A stretch of 64,000 nt of DNA from Micropterus salmoides (Eukaryota; Chordata; Actinopteri; Centrarchiformes; Centrarchidae), in NCBI RefSeq assembly GCF_014851395.1, contig NW_024041484.1:4474183-4538182 (forward strand), in the 5' to 3' direction. The first letter of the stretch is position 1; the number at the start of each line of letters is the position of its first letter. Shown here in pieces: positions 1-12,010 of the stretch. A program made the translations under genes and the position numbers. The notes under the pieces were generated by a model. That model saw only the letters and a program-made list of their open reading frames with translations. It did not search any database and was not told the origin of the DNA.

Positions 1-1689
1 ACATCGTGATTCCATGCAGCAATTAGGCAAGCTTATTAAGGTTAGCACAAGGTGCGGGGATCAGTTTCCATGCAATTGAGTTTTACTGTCACCTTCTTCC
101 GCTCATGTGCAGGGTTTATTGCATTCGTTAGCGCTGAAGAAGACGGGAGTTCCCTGTTCATATGATGGCAAACAGACATGTGTTGTTTGCTTTAATGGTA
201 AAGGCGATCAAAGCAGGATTATCAAAGAAATGTGTGAGTTACAGGAGGTGACCGATGCTCTGCCTTGTCTTATTCATGTGGAATTGTTGCATGCAGTCTC
301 TGGTCTCAGGACCTCTGTATCTGTCACCTGGCAACGAACTTGTTGCCTGGATACAACACGCTTTTTCTTATTTTCATTGGATCAAACAGGACCAGGGTTT
401 AAAGACTTGTATCTTTGGACAGGGGCTGAGTTGCTGCATGATGTCAGCATTCAGAAAGGTTGTCAACAAGTATTTCTCCAGAAAAGAAAAGAAAATGTTT
501 TTTTTTTTTTGTAGTGTGTGCAGATTAGCATTATTTTGACAGACGCCGCATCTCCTTGAGCATCCACTGTTTTGAGATCTGTCCACAGTCATCGAGCTGT
601 GTCATTGATGAACGGCTCACCGCCTGGTATGTCACAAATCAGGAAATCCGAGGAAGCTGTGTTTTTTCCCTCTAATGATCACACAAGCAGAAGTAAAATG
701 CAATCTAAGTTTATCGGCTCACCCCTGCTGACCCATCAGCTCTAATCTTGGAGATGTTGACAGAGAGGCACGAACGCCACCATTGCAATTAGATCCACAC
801 TCCGGAAGAGAGAGGTGCAGTTTTCAGTGTGTCTTTCTCTTATAGTAATGTGTTTTCTCAACTACTGCAAGTGGCCAGAAGAACGGCAGTAAAGGTGAGT
901 TAGATAACATCATCAGAGGACTATTGAGAACGGGCGGTGACTCATCACTTTCACCCAAACAAAGGTGACCCAGCTGGGAGGAAAAAAGAGACGATGGATC
1001 ACGTTTATGTCAGCTCTGGGGATGATATCACTTTAGTCCAAAGACTTTGTCATGCCCCTCTTATTGTTATTGAGGAACATTTTGCACACAGCTTATGCAC
1101 AACTTAACTTCTTATCAAGGTCTTTCAATTGCAATGTTAGCTCAAGTGCTGGTTGTTGGTGCTTCCCATTGTAAATGGTAACAGAGACCAAAGGAAGCAG
1201 AATGTACCCAGGTCTTTAAGACCTGACCCAAATTATCCCAACTGGTAATGCCATTAGGAGTGGGTTCCAAAAGCTGGTTCCATTTAGGATCCAGTGGAGG
1301 AGAGAGAACACACAGTAGTACAATGCAAGTTCCACACAGAGATGTAAAATAACAGCAATGACAATGTTAACAACAAAACTATCAACAAAAGTAGCAGTAG
1401 TATTAATAAGCAATAATCATGATATTAATTATAATGGGACTAATAATAATAATTTTAGCATTGTGGAGCAGGAACAGTAGTTTGCTTTCCAGACACCACA
1501 GCTCCAGAGTCAGAAACACCTGCAGAAAGCAACAGTAGGAGAGAAGAGAAAGCACAAAACTACAGGAGAGGAAAGAAGTTGAGTTAATAATGCATTAATA
1601 GGAAAAGCATGCATACAGATGGAGAGGGAGAGGAAGAGAGAGGGCTTCACAACGGGAAGTCCCCCAGCAGTCTAGGGATGGTTCAGGAC
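1..1689. other. No recognised gene; one exon-like stretch
   Basis: I see no repeat I can name here. The frame at 107-514 has no recognisable domain. A short stretch at 846-894 has good splice-site-like borders and is listed as a finding. Purine-rich and (AAT)n-like low complexity occurs around 1420-1460 and 1620-1650. Confidence 0.5.
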
Positions 1690-2105
1690 TCACCTGAGCC
1701 AGCCCTAACTATAAGCTTTATCAAAGAGGAGAGCGGTATTAAATGTGCAGATGGTGTCTGGCTCCTGAACCCACACTAGAACCTGGTTCTAGAGGAGCTT
1801 GATGAACGCTCTGGCTCCCATTCTACTTCTGGAGACTCTAGGAACCACAAGTAACTCGGCACTCTGGGAGGGCAGTGCTCTGGTGGGGTAATAAGGGACC
1901 ATCAGCTTTTAAAGATAATATGGTCCCTGACCATTGAGGGTTTTTGTAGGTGAGCAGAATGATTTTAAATTCTATTCTGGATTTTACAGGGAGCCAGTGC
2001 AGAGAAACTAAGACAGGAGAAATATGATCTTTTTTCCTGGTTCTTGTCAGTAGGCTACATGTGCCGCAGCATTCTGGATCAGCTGGAGATAATTTCCAAC
2101 ATGGT
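1690..2105 (-). mobile_element. LINE C-terminal fragment (L2-like)
   Basis: Read on the minus strand, this encodes pieces of the C-terminal tail of an APE-type non-LTR retrotransposon reverse transcriptase. Visible strings are ISPVLVSLHWLPVKSRIEFK and, in shifted frames, remnants of the block that ends in a 'DKAYS'-type terminus. Several stops and frameshifts break the frame, so it is a dead 5'-truncated copy. The tail is typical of L2-type fish LINEs (family knowledge). The exact family is not assignable without a repeat library. Confidence 0.75.
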
Positions 2106-2311
2106 TTGAAAGCATGTCGTATTAACTAGTTTTGTTCAAGCATCAACTCACATATGTTTAGGAGGTACTCCATTCATGCACTCAAATCTCAGACAAGTGG
2201 AACTTTGATCTCAAAATAGTTAGCCGTTATCTTCTGGGGCCCTGAAATATCTAGATAAAATCATTGCACTTTATTGGTTGAGATATTTCAGTTTGGACAA
2301 TAGTGTTGGAC

Positions 2312-2942
2312 CAGAGATGGGGACTCGAGACTCAGACTCGAGTCCGACTTAAGTCGCACACACAGTGACTTCGGACTCAACATGAGACTCGTCCTCAAAA
2401 GACTTCTGACTTGACCCGGACTCGAGGTGCGGGACTCGTGAACAATGTTTTTTTTTTCGGAAAGTTCTGATGAGCTTGCTGTTATTCCCTCCCTCCGTTA
2501 CCTACTGTATAACCTGCCTACGTAACACGTAGTATCAGCTACGTGTGGCCACAGGTAGAGAACAACAAACGGCGGCAAACTTTGGCTTTAAAACTTCGCA
2601 CAACAAAACCCAAACAAAGAAGCACTGAACACAAAATAGGTCAGTAACCTGAGGTTAGTGAACATGTTTAGTTCAGCATTGGCCATCTAACGTGAGCTTT
2701 CTTCTTGCTTCAGCTACGACCTACGAAGGTTAACTCCGTCATTAAGCTGTCATTAATTGCATTGTACATTACATGGTTGTGCTCTGTAAGTGAAAAACAG
2801 GTTACAGTTACAGAATTCCTTATAGCCATGCAGTTTTATAAGCAGCTGCATTGAACGCAGCAGGTGATACAACATTCATTACAACCACGAGTGACTTGAG
2901 ACTTGACTTGGACTCTTGCTCAGAGACTTGTGAGCATCTCTG
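2312..2942. mobile_element. hAT-type non-autonomous element (631 bp) with 8-bp TSD
   Basis: The ends are CAGAGATG and CATCTCTG, followed inward by GACTCGAGAC-like and GACTTGAGAC-like subterminal repeats on opposite strands. The flanks are TGTTGGAC (2304-2311) and TGTTGGAA (2943-2950), an 8-bp target-site duplication with one mismatch, as expected for hAT elements. There is no transposase frame, so it depended on another copy. Fish genomes carry a well-known hAT group rich in 'GACTCGAGTC/GACTTGAGAC' subterminal motifs. Confidence 0.85.
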
Positions 2943-2950
2943 TGTTGGAA

Positions 2951-4001
2951 TGACAAACAAACCTTTGTGTCATTGCACGTTCTTATAGATGCAAGACAAA
3001 TGAAACCTTCTTTTTTAAATAGTCCTATTAAGCATTGTAGTGATGCAGCAGCCCAAAGGAGGTGACAGTCTAACGAAGCATGAAATTGATCATAGGGCCA
3101 GAAATAAGAGGAAGAGAAAAACATTAATGTAAAACGGACAGTTTCTGACAATAACAGCACTTAATAAAAGAACTGAAATAATGATAAATCCTTCAAATAA
3201 TAGTAACGTGTATAGTGCATCTCTTCTTTTTCAGACATGAAATAATGCAGTTTGTCGGTATGGCAGAATTGTGTGGCACTGCTGTCAGGAAAAAATAATG
3301 GCTATCAGTAAAACAAAAGAGTACAAAAGTATAAAAATGTCAGCATACAGTATCAAGCATTTGTTGAGCTACCAATCTTAGACCTGCAATAATCAATACT
3401 TTTCTATTAACAACGGGTCAATGACTGTGTAAGACAATTATGTCCAGAGTCTGACGTGCCCGCCAGTTCTACAGTGTGTTTAATAGAAACAACATTTTTT
3501 GTAGCACTTTGACCTCACATGACCCTCATTACTGCTCTCATTGCTGGTTACGTGATGAATTAAAGATAACTCTCCAGTGGAAGTTGTTTTGACAAAATCT
3601 AAATATAAACATGACAAATATGAGTTTACTGTTGTTATGGCCCTTGCCGTTAGCCAGATATCTATTGTGTATATAAAGTAATATATTCTTGGTTTGCCTC
3701 GCTGTGGATTAGACTGTCATCTCCACCTCTGCCTCCAATCAGGTCTCGTCCTCCTCCTCTCGTCCATCCCAAGCCTAGTCCGCCAATCCAGAGTCCGTTT
3801 TCTCCAGGCACAGAAATAATGAGTTGTCTGGAACAGACAGCCGGGGCGGTGATTTAACCTGAGTAGTCCATAATGTGCTTCTTTGTTCTTCTAAACTAGT
3901 TTGCTCTATAGAGGTAGAGTATGTGTTTAATCGTTACACATCATCTGCAGCCATTTCGGCTTGCCTTTTTTTGCTTGCCTCAGTTGATTTGTTTATAAAC
4001 T
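2951..4001. other. Unannotated AT-rich stretch
   Basis: No gene, RNA or repeat that I recognise. The 93-codon minus frame at 2879-3160 starts inside the hAT element and has no domain. Confidence 0.4.
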
Positions 4002-4194
4002 TTTACATTTATTCATTTAGCTGACGCTTTTATCCAAAGCGACTTACTATTGCTATATTAGAGGAATCACACGCCTCTGGAGCAACTAGGGGTTAAGTGT
4101 CTTGTTCAGGGACACATTGGTGGATGTGTCACAATGGGGAATTGAACCCAGGTCTCTCACACCGAAGGTATATGTCATATCCACTGCCCCATCG
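4002..4194 (-). mobile_element. tRNA-derived SINE, minus orientation
   Basis: On the minus strand the unit starts with a tRNA-like head. It has an A-box-like GGCAGTGGATATGAC and a B-box-like GGGTTCAATTCCCC. The tail ends in GGATAAAAGCGTCAGCTAAA, a 3' tail common to fish SINEs and their partner LINEs. A second, damaged copy lies at 5972-6131. The SINE call rests on the polymerase III boxes; the family name is not given because I cannot search a library. Confidence 0.8.
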
Positions 4195-5317
4195 GCTTTA
4201 TGTCGCTCCCCTTACTCCTAGACCTCTCTGAGTCCTAACAGTGTGTCTTGTTGTATTTTGGACAGGCATATGATAATGAGTGAGGTTTTTTTTCTTACAG
4301 AAATGAGAAACAGCTTGTGTGGCTGGTTGCTTAGGTACAGCTGAACATGAAGCTTAACATGAAGTAGCCACAGTAAACAAAATGAATAGAAGACGAGAAG
4401 AACCTAATGGGTTTATGTACATTGCGTCTGCAGTTGGCCATGGAGTAGGGGGATGTGTTTTGGTTGATGTTGACTGAGCAGGAAAGAGAGAGTCTTCGAG
4501 TAGTGTAAGCATAAAGCAGACGTTTAAAGGTGAAGTGATGGTTTCAATCTGAAAAAGTTAAATTGTGAGTGGGTACAAAGCCTCTTTGTCCAATGTAGCT
4601 CCAATGCCACTGGCTTCCTTTCATACAGCCCTTGATGAACTATAACTGGCATCTTTTGAATTATTCCCTTTTCAGTGATGTTCCTCATGTCTTGGCGTGG
4701 GTTGCCTCTTTTAGTCGTGGCTACGCAGCCAAGTATGCCAGCACTATTTATGACTATTTCCTTACAAAGCTTCAAGAGTGTATGACGTAACTCCAAACAA
4801 AAGCTCGCTCTCATTATTTAGACACTTCTGCTGTGACGTGGGACGACTTTCATTTGAATTCCATAAAAAAATCTTTTAAAATATGACACCAAATGAGTGG
4901 GTGGTTTTTGGTAAGTGTAGCTTAGAGTAGAGTAAGTGGAGTAAGGCACTAACACTGCCAAGGTTAAAAGTTTGACTCCTGCTAGTGCTACCTACTGGCT
5001 TGTTTTCAGACTTAGTTAAGGTCAAACATGGCAAGGGTCTCAGCTATGGATAATCTTTATTTCCCAAAGGGTAAATAGAGGTTTAGATGAAAATCTAAAC
5101 TGATTTCATTAACCTTTACATTTATGAAGACACTTTCTCAAGCCTGGAGTTTACAGCTTTGGCCAATCTTTGTTACTTCCTGGAACCAAGAAAGTCATGG
5201 TATAATCCTTTCATGAAATGATACTTTTGACGGACTGCATTTTTTCAGCAATAGGTTTTCAGTCTATTGACATTATTGATTGTATATTTTTTAGATTCCC
5301 TACTAAAGCAGATCCAT
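4195..5317. other. Unannotated stretch
   Basis: No recognised repeat or gene. The minus frame at 4524-4814 (96 codons) lacks any known domain, and no clear splice sites bound it. Confidence 0.4.
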
Positions 5318-5512
5318 GTGTCCATTCATGACGGCTTATCCTTAGAGGTGCGTGGGACCCTGGCCAGTCAGTCACGTTCACACCTACGGGCGAGTTAGAC
5401 CCCAATTTAAAATAACCGGGGGAGGACTTGCAAACTCCACACAGAAAGGTCAGAACCCGGAACTCTTTTGTAGTGAGGCGACAGCACTAACCACTGCGTC
5501 ACCGTACTGCCT
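5318..5512 (-). mobile_element. tRNA-derived SINE, minus orientation (second family)
   Basis: The minus strand begins with GGCAGTACGGTGACGCAGTG and 'GTTAGTGCTGTCGCCTCA', a tRNA-like head with an A-box. A degenerate B-box region (GTTCCGGGTTCTGACC) follows, then the 'TGTGTGGAGTTTGCA' body. It ends near 'GGATAAGCCGTCATGAATGG', the tail type of the widespread fish '...GGATGGATGG' SINEs. The copy is old and diverged. Confidence 0.75.
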
Positions 5513-5971
5513 CCAAAGCAGATCATTTTAAATTTTTGGTAAATAATGGAAGAAGCAGGAGCAGAGTTCAGCATCTCTTGCAGCTACATAATGACCATCA
5601 CTGCTGTCAGTCTGCACAGCAGGCAGATGAGGAGTCACTCTGCTTAGGAGTTTAGGGAGGCAGTGAGGGGAGGAAGTGAGGGTCCAAGCCAATTTCACTC
5701 CCAAAGGTTGGCCAGTCAGTATGTTTCTGTGCTAGGGCGGTCTTTGGTGTTTTTAAGAATAATACTTTTTCACTTTGATGAATGCCAAAACTAAACAGTA
5801 CTCTACTCAGTAAACTATGATAATCTTCTTAATGATGATGTGACACTAGATTTCAGTTCAGTTACTTGTGGTTCCCTGGTGGTTACATATGGTTGTTGTG
5901 AGAAAATAACTTAGAAATAGAATAGAAAAAACGTATACACTTACAGCTCAGAAAAATATAAATCCTGTATA

Positions 5972-6131
5972 TTTACATTTATTCATTTAGCTGACGCTTT
6001 TATCCAAAGCAACTTACCATTGCTATACATGTCAGAGGTTGCACGCCTCTGGAGCAACTAGGGGTTAAGTGTCTTGCTCAGGGACACCCGGGTCTCTCAC
6101 ACCAAAGGCATGTGGCATCCACTGTGCCATT
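5972..6131 (-). mobile_element. tRNA-derived SINE, minus orientation, internally deleted
   Basis: This closely resembles the copy at 4002-4194: same tail (GCTGACGCTTTTATCCAAAG on the plus strand) and same 'CGCCTCTGGAGCAACTAGGG' body. About 25 bp covering the B-box are missing between 'CAGGGACAC' and 'CCGGGTCTC'. It could not be transcribed by polymerase III as it stands. Confidence 0.8.
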
Positions 6132-6364
6132 GAGGCATTGGTTCAACTCTAGCGTCATTTTTAAAGTTGTAGTTTGTAGTGTTGGATTATACTGAAAGGT
6201 GCTTCTAATATTTTATCCACTACCAATGACATAACAGGGATACAAATATTACAGTTAACACCTCAGATTTCCACTCACACCTGCTGCTGGCAGTTTGCTT
6301 TTGTATGCTCTTATACTTTGAGTGTTGAAGTGGTGGGGAGTATGTGTGAATGGGTATGAATATA

Positions 6365-7300
6365 CAGTGTTTCCCACAGGATTTTAAGAGACTATGGTGG
6401 GTGGGCCTTGAACCCTCTCACCGGGGGGTGTGGAGGCATGCCCCCCTGTAAGAACATTTTTTACATTTTGAAGTTAAATGCTGTAATTTGGTGCTAAATT
6501 AAGAGGCTATCTATGAAGAACTTGGTATGCTTGTAAACAATGTTGTGCTCTAATAAGCTATTTGATCATAAAGCTATTGTATAGCTATAAATGGTGATAA
6601 AACGCCAACAAAAGTCAACAAATTCATTTAATATTTTCCAAAAAAACCCTGAATCAAAGAATAGAAGACAGAATAAGTAATTTCCCTAACATTTTATTGT
6701 TGTTTTTTTTACTTTTATTGGACACATGTAATATGTTTTATATAATATAATCCTTTTTATATACAGTCTAAGATATAATCCAATGATTCTTATTTCCATG
6801 CTGTATAGAAACCTAATTTAGTATCTATGTGTCATTGCGCTAAATTCATTAAGTCCAACCAGAGTCCGAACTGGATAAATAATGTTGTAAGACTTCACAG
6901 CCTCTCTTCAGGTAGGACTCTCATACTGCAACACTTTGTGTCTTTGTAAAGAGAGAAACTGACAGGATAAAGTCTCTAACCTGCCTGTCAGCTTGCACTG
7001 GTCCGTTACAGTGGATTTACCATAAAGGCTGTAATAAGTGTGCACACCGAATGTAGACACAGCTAGCTTAATCGCCTTCTCACAAACAAGTGACAGAAAC
7101 AGGCCGTTAACGTTACCGTAGTTACCTCAAAAGAAAAGTGGTTGTCTCGAGTCGGAGGCCAGAGCGTGCAAACTTACAGCAGCGCCCACAAAACACAACG
7201 TTAGAGGTCTGTAATATATTATGAGATGTAAAAATATTTTTCGGTTCATTTTGAAACTATGGCGGGCCGCCATGGTGTCATTAATTAATGGGAAACACTG
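6365..7300. mobile_element. hAT-like non-autonomous element (936 bp), perfect 12-bp TIRs
   Basis: The termini CAGTGTTTCCCA and TGGGAAACACTG are exact inverted repeats. A GGGGGGTG-rich subterminal motif and GGCGGGCCGCC lie near the two ends, as in the known fish hAT group with 'CAGTGTTTCCCACA' ends. The flanks TGAATATA and AATCTATG do not form a clear 8-bp duplication, so the insertion is old or the flanks have mutated. No transposase frame is present. Confidence 0.8.
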
Positions 7301-7682
7301 AATCTATGAGTGAGCTTCTTACAGTTATCTATTCTATTCTATCTATTATTCAACATAGGATCGCTTCTCTGTGAAAGACGAGCCACACGGATGTGACAGT
7401 GCAGGACAGACATGTCAGAGAATGAGAAAGCCTTATCAAGGTCACAGAGTGACAGATTGCCCAAAGAACACCATTAACTGCCCAATTCAGAGCCGATTGA
7501 GGGGTCATTTGCACACAAATAGTGTGCCTTTTTTTGAATCAATGATGGATGAGCACACCAATATAGACTCCATGACTGTTTCCACTTGTTTTCAGCTGAA
7601 GGACAAATCTAGAGAAAATGGTAGATTGATACAAATATTTCTCTGAGGCAGAAATGTTTGAGTGGTCGAGTTACAGTTTGGA

Positions 7683-8113
7683 CACAATCAAAAATGAATA
7701 CAGAAATTAAAAAATGCTCAAAAAATAATTAAACCTTAAATGCATTAAATGCACCAAAAATACATTTAACAAATAAATATAGGGGATAATTAAATTATAC
7801 AACGAGACATAAATTGATATGTCTCTTTTATTTTGTGTCTTTTTATTTCCCAAAAGGTATTTGTTTCTATTTATATTTCTATATGCATTTCTGCCTCATT
7901 ATGCAAATGAGGTGTGTTGTGTCTCAACAGGCTGAACTTCTTGCCTATTGGTTGATCAGTCAGACTGCAACAAGCCTTGCTCCTACTGTCACAACAGAGA
8001 TGGCTTCATTCAGTGAGGTGATCAGTGAACTTAGGTGTTTCGCAACTCTATTTGAAAACAACACTATTTATTATTGAGCATTTTTTAAATTTCTGTATTC
8101 ATTTTTGATTGTG
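7683..8113. mobile_element. MITE with ~39-bp inverted termini (431 bp), class unknown
   Basis: Positions 7683-7721 and 8074-8113 are near-perfect inverted repeats beginning CACAATCAAAAATGAATACA, with one 1-base length difference in an A/T run. The interior is AT-rich, and its 87-codon plus frame (7814-8077) resembles no protein I know. No target duplication is obvious, so I cannot assign a superfamily. Confidence 0.75.
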
Positions 8114-8299
8114 GCAGACTCGGTCCTCCACAGCACACAAATGGATAGTATAACCCAGAGCCCTTTAGAGAGAGAGTCACGTCAGCGAGGGTCCAAAATG
8201 CTTGATTGTCACGGTTCATGTAGACCGCTGATAGTTCCCGGAAGTCCTAGGCGGGCAATTTAAAATGGGCTCTTGCTATAAGCCCTGGGCTGGAGGGAC

Positions 8300-10980
8300 C
8301 TGGCGTCCTCCTGCTTAGGGGGGTGGGGGACGGGACTGAATAAATGATGGAGCAGTCAGGAATCTGGTCCCAGTGAGGAGGACCATTCTAGCCTGACCTC
8401 CTTCACCTTTCCCCCTTTGGTTATGTCTCACAACATACACCCTTAGGACTCTGGGGGGCGGGCAGGCTGCAGGGCGTTTGGGGGGTGGGGCTGCTTTATT
8501 GTAGCCTCGCACTTCTTCCTCCCCCACTGGCTGCCCCTCAATTTTAATTACACATTAGACACAGATGGTTTGAGGGGTGGGAGGGGCACGATGGGAGGCT
8601 CCACTACCTGACAGTTGTGGGGTGCCTGTGTCACAACTACCCTCCAATTTTAACTGCACCTTAGTTACCACACACCTTATCTTTACTCCACCATACAACA
8701 CTTCACAATCCATGACATGCATCCAACACAAAACAATACATTTACAGAGGCAGGCAGAGGGGTTGAAGGAGTGGGGGAGATTCTCATTGGCCTCGTGTCC
8801 TGCCCCTGGAGCCGCGGGCGTCGGGGGTGCTGTGGGGTTGGTGACGGCCTTGCCTGATCAGGGCTCCCCTGGCATGGGGGCCCGCTCTCGACCTAGGGGT
8901 CTGGGGACTCGGGCTTGTGGCTTTTGCTCATTTCTGGGCGGGTGGTGTGTCCCTGGGCCTGGGGGCCCATTGTCTCCTCTCCTTGCCTGGGCCCTCTTCA
9001 GCAGGGGTGGGGCTCCCACTGCTTCCCCCTGCCAGCTCTCTCACAGTGGGGGCATTCAGGAGTCTCTGGGGCGCATGGTAGGTTTTGGTGCTCCTCCTTG
9101 GGGGTGCTTGACTGGGGGGGCTGGGCCCCCGTCCAGGGATGAGATCGGCCTCGGGGGCTTCTGGCACTGCTTGCACTCTGGGGAGGGATGCCTCTGGCTG
9201 GGCTGGGAGACCGTTGGCCTGGTTCTCCTGCGTTATTGCTCCCTGGCTGCAGGGAGCTTCCCGGCATGGCTTTCTGCTGTTCTTCCTTGGGGCGGGGTAC
9301 AGCTTCCCCCGGGACATGCGGTCTGGGGTCATTTGCGCTTTGGGGGGTCGCGGGGTGCCCTGGCTTCTGGGGTGGGGGTCTTGATCCGGTTGCGATTTGG
9401 AGGACTGCGGTGGGATTGTAGGCGAATGTCGATGCATCTTGATGCATTGTGCTTTTTCCCTGGGCAGGGTCTCTGAATGGCTGCTGGGCGTTTAGTTTGT
9501 GCATTGGAGTCCGGGGGAGGCATTTCCTCGTTGACTTGGAGGGACCAGTTTGTGTTCCTGTTTTGCTTCGTTGGCCTCGGATCCATGCTTCCCCATTTCT
9601 CTGTCGGCCAGTTGTTGGACCCCTCTGGATACTGAGGTATATAGTTAGTTTTCGGGATGTGCAGTGTGGGTGCGGGGCAGGGCTGTGCTCCGGTTTGTTC
9701 TGGGCTTGTGCCTGGAGTTCTCGGCACTTGACCGGTGTGTGGGTTGGTGGTGCATGCAGCTGAGGGTTGATTTTGCCTTATTGCTAGTTTGGCTGGTGTT
9801 GCACGGTGGCCGGGGGGCGTGCTGGACATGGGGGATGTCGTCTGGCGCCTTTTTTCCCGCGGATTGGGGGACGGCGGACTTTTATTGCCGGGTGCACGGT
9901 GACCTGTGCGGTGCGTTTGCTGCCATGCTGGGACTTGCTGCTGGTGTTTCTCTCCGCTGGCTTTCGCTGTCGTGTTATTCCGCTTGCTCTCTCTCGTTTG
10001 CCCGACCTCGCACGCGGGATTCGCGGGGGCTGCTGGTCATTGGGTGTCGCCATGCTCGCGCAGTGTGCGCATTGGGCTCGTCACTTGTGCATTGGTGTTG
10101 ATGATTGCGTGGCATTTGGGCGTTTTGGTTGTTCGCTGCGCGGCGGTAGCACTGGTCTATGTTGTGTGCGCGCCGCGATCGGTCCGAGCACTGCTCTTCC
10201 GCGGGTTACGCTTCTTGCGTTCTGTCGGCATTACATTGTCAACTGGCATTTGGGTCGGGGTCTTCCACGTTTGCATCGCGGTGCATCTGGGAGTCTTTGT
10301 TTTTTTGATTGATTTTTAATTTTTTTTCTTTCTCCCACCCCTATTGGCTTCTGGGGTTCTTGCCTGCCTGTTGCTGGGGTAGGTGTGGCACAGTCGTGGC
10401 ATCCCACTCTCACTAACAACTACATTCTTTAACAGGCTTATGCGCACACACATGTACACACACACATACAGACACATTCACCCACACGCACACTGACACA
10501 CAAAGACACAAATAAATTTAGGTTGTCCCTGGTAGAATTATTCCTGATGCTTTTCTTTCAGTTACTTATTTAAATTAATTGTTATTATTCCACCTCTCGT
10601 GGCTGTGCTGTGTTGCTTATTTTGTGTGCGTGACTGTTTCTTGTTTTCATTGTTCTCTTACTATGTCAGCTGTTTATTGCTGCTGTTCGGCTGGTTGTCT
10701 TTTACTATTATTATTATTTTTATTGTTTGTTTTTGTTTGTTGTTGTTTTTCTCCTCCCCAAGCCCCCCTCTCTGTTCTATTGCAGGTTTCGTTGCTTTCT
10801 GTAATTGGTGTTTCCCACTACTTTTTCCTGTTGTCCCCACCTTCCATCCCCCTTCTCTTACAGGTCTTGTCCTTTCTCTGTGCTGTCTGTTTGTGCCCCC
10901 CCATCCCCGTGTCTGCCCCCCTGTCTGGCCCGGTGACAAATCAATACATAATTAAATAAATAATAATAAAAAAAATAAGA
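8300..10980 (+). other. G/T-rich GC island with A-rich end, unidentified
   Basis: The window is AT-rich except here. From about 8300 to 10320 the plus strand is strongly G+T rich, with many G-runs (for example GGGGGGTGGGG near 8480). It is followed by a CA repeat (10441-10515), a T-rich/C-rich section, and an A-rich end (10950-10995). Many overlapping long open frames exist on both strands (plus: Cys/Leu/Gly/Trp-rich; minus: Pro/Arg/Ser-rich). That pattern follows from the base skew rather than coding selection. The boundaries and A-rich end suggest a retroelement or a processed non-coding transcript on the plus strand, but no protein domain supports this. Confidence 0.45.
10441..10515. repeat. 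Imperfect (CA)n microsatellite
   Basis: Alternating CACA/TACA/GACA units sit inside the GC island, between its G/T-rich and pyrimidine-rich parts. Confidence 0.9.
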
Positions 10981-11462
10981 CAAAAAAATAAAATGTGCGA
11001 GAGAAACGGCAAAATTAAGCGATTTTTGGTAATATACAATTGATTTGAAATATTTGTACAAACATGTTTGATAGTAATAGTTACAATCACCTACCTTGTT
11101 GACATTTTTTGGCTAACCTTACATTGAAAACACAACGTTTCAAAATTCAGATCAGATTTAACTTTCTAACATTCCTTTTAGTAATCCCATGATAACAGGG
11201 TTAATTGATTTTAGTGACTAATGTGATCTTTATGACTTCAGATAGAACAGGTAGGTGACTATCAATGATTGTCATGTAGCAGCATGTTAAGTGGTTTGTG
11301 CCTGTGTACTCTCTTACAATAGTCTACAGCACGGTTTATTGTGCTTTGTGGAGATGCTGCAGTCGGTCAGAAAAAGGAGTACAAATGTATGGTTTCCCAG
11401 CTGACATGGAGAGGACGAAAAAATGGTTCACTCAGGTCAACAGGAGCAACCTTACAATTACT

Positions 11463-12008
11463 AAGCTTGATTTATACTCCTGCGTAGGGTAGCCATGCAT
11501 TTATACTTGTGCGTCAGTGTGTCCGTCAATCTGCAATTACACCCCCAAACGCTAGTCAGCAGTAGCGCTACAGCGTCCACTGTGTTGACTTTTGCCGGCC
11601 GAGCAGGCTAACTTCCGGTTTAGGCCTCCACTAACGTGAATGGGGGTAAAATTGTAAACGTGCGGCCGGTATAGCCTTTTCAAATGTTATTGACCGAATG
11701 GATCACATTCTGATAGTGAAACGAGTCATTTCGCTCGGGTAGTGACGGTCAAATATATTTTCCACCATTACAGCCGCAGTTTTGGCCGCTAGTAAAAGTT
11801 ACTTCAAAGCATGGGCACTTCCTGTAGGCTCGGAGGCATTGCGAGGCTACCCAGCCGACCACTCACGGGAGCTTAAGGTCCGCGTCAACTCGACGTGTAG
11901 TTACATTTTTGAGGAGGTGCACGTCAGGCTACACCGTAGTTGACGGTGTAGGGTAGGGGGCTACACAGAGGCTATGCTGTCGATTTGACGGAAGTATAAA
12001 TTGCGCTT
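11463..12008. mobile_element. DNA element with 'ATTTATACT' ends, copy 1
   Basis: The left end AAGCTTGATTTATACTCCTG and the reverse complement of the right end (AAGCGCAATTTATACTTCCG) match as imperfect TIRs. The body shares long blocks with 49420-49877, for example GATAGTGAAACGAGTCATTT and GGCATTGCGAGGCTACCCAG, which shows a multi-copy family. No transposase frame. The superfamily is uncertain, and the 3-bp flanks are ambiguous. Confidence 0.75.
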
Positions 12009-12010
12009 AA

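Noticed and set aside
107..514. 135-codon plus frame at the start of the window
   Set aside because: It has no recognisable domain, ends in a poly-Phe run from a T tract, and a second frame overlaps most of it.
4524..4814. 96-codon minus frame
   Set aside because: No known domain, no splice context, and a length expected by chance in a 64-kb window.
8577..10319. Many long open frames on both strands in the GC island (up to 299 codons)
   Set aside because: They overlap in several frames, are low complexity (Cys/Gly/Leu/Trp or Pro/Arg/Ser rich) and have no domain. Base skew explains the lack of stops.
8207..10938. TGTCACGG at 8207 and CCGGTGACA at 10938 as possible LTR ends around the GC island
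   Set aside because: The 5-bp flanks (TTGAT and AATCA) do not match, no LTR signals are in order, and the two ends fit only over a few bases.
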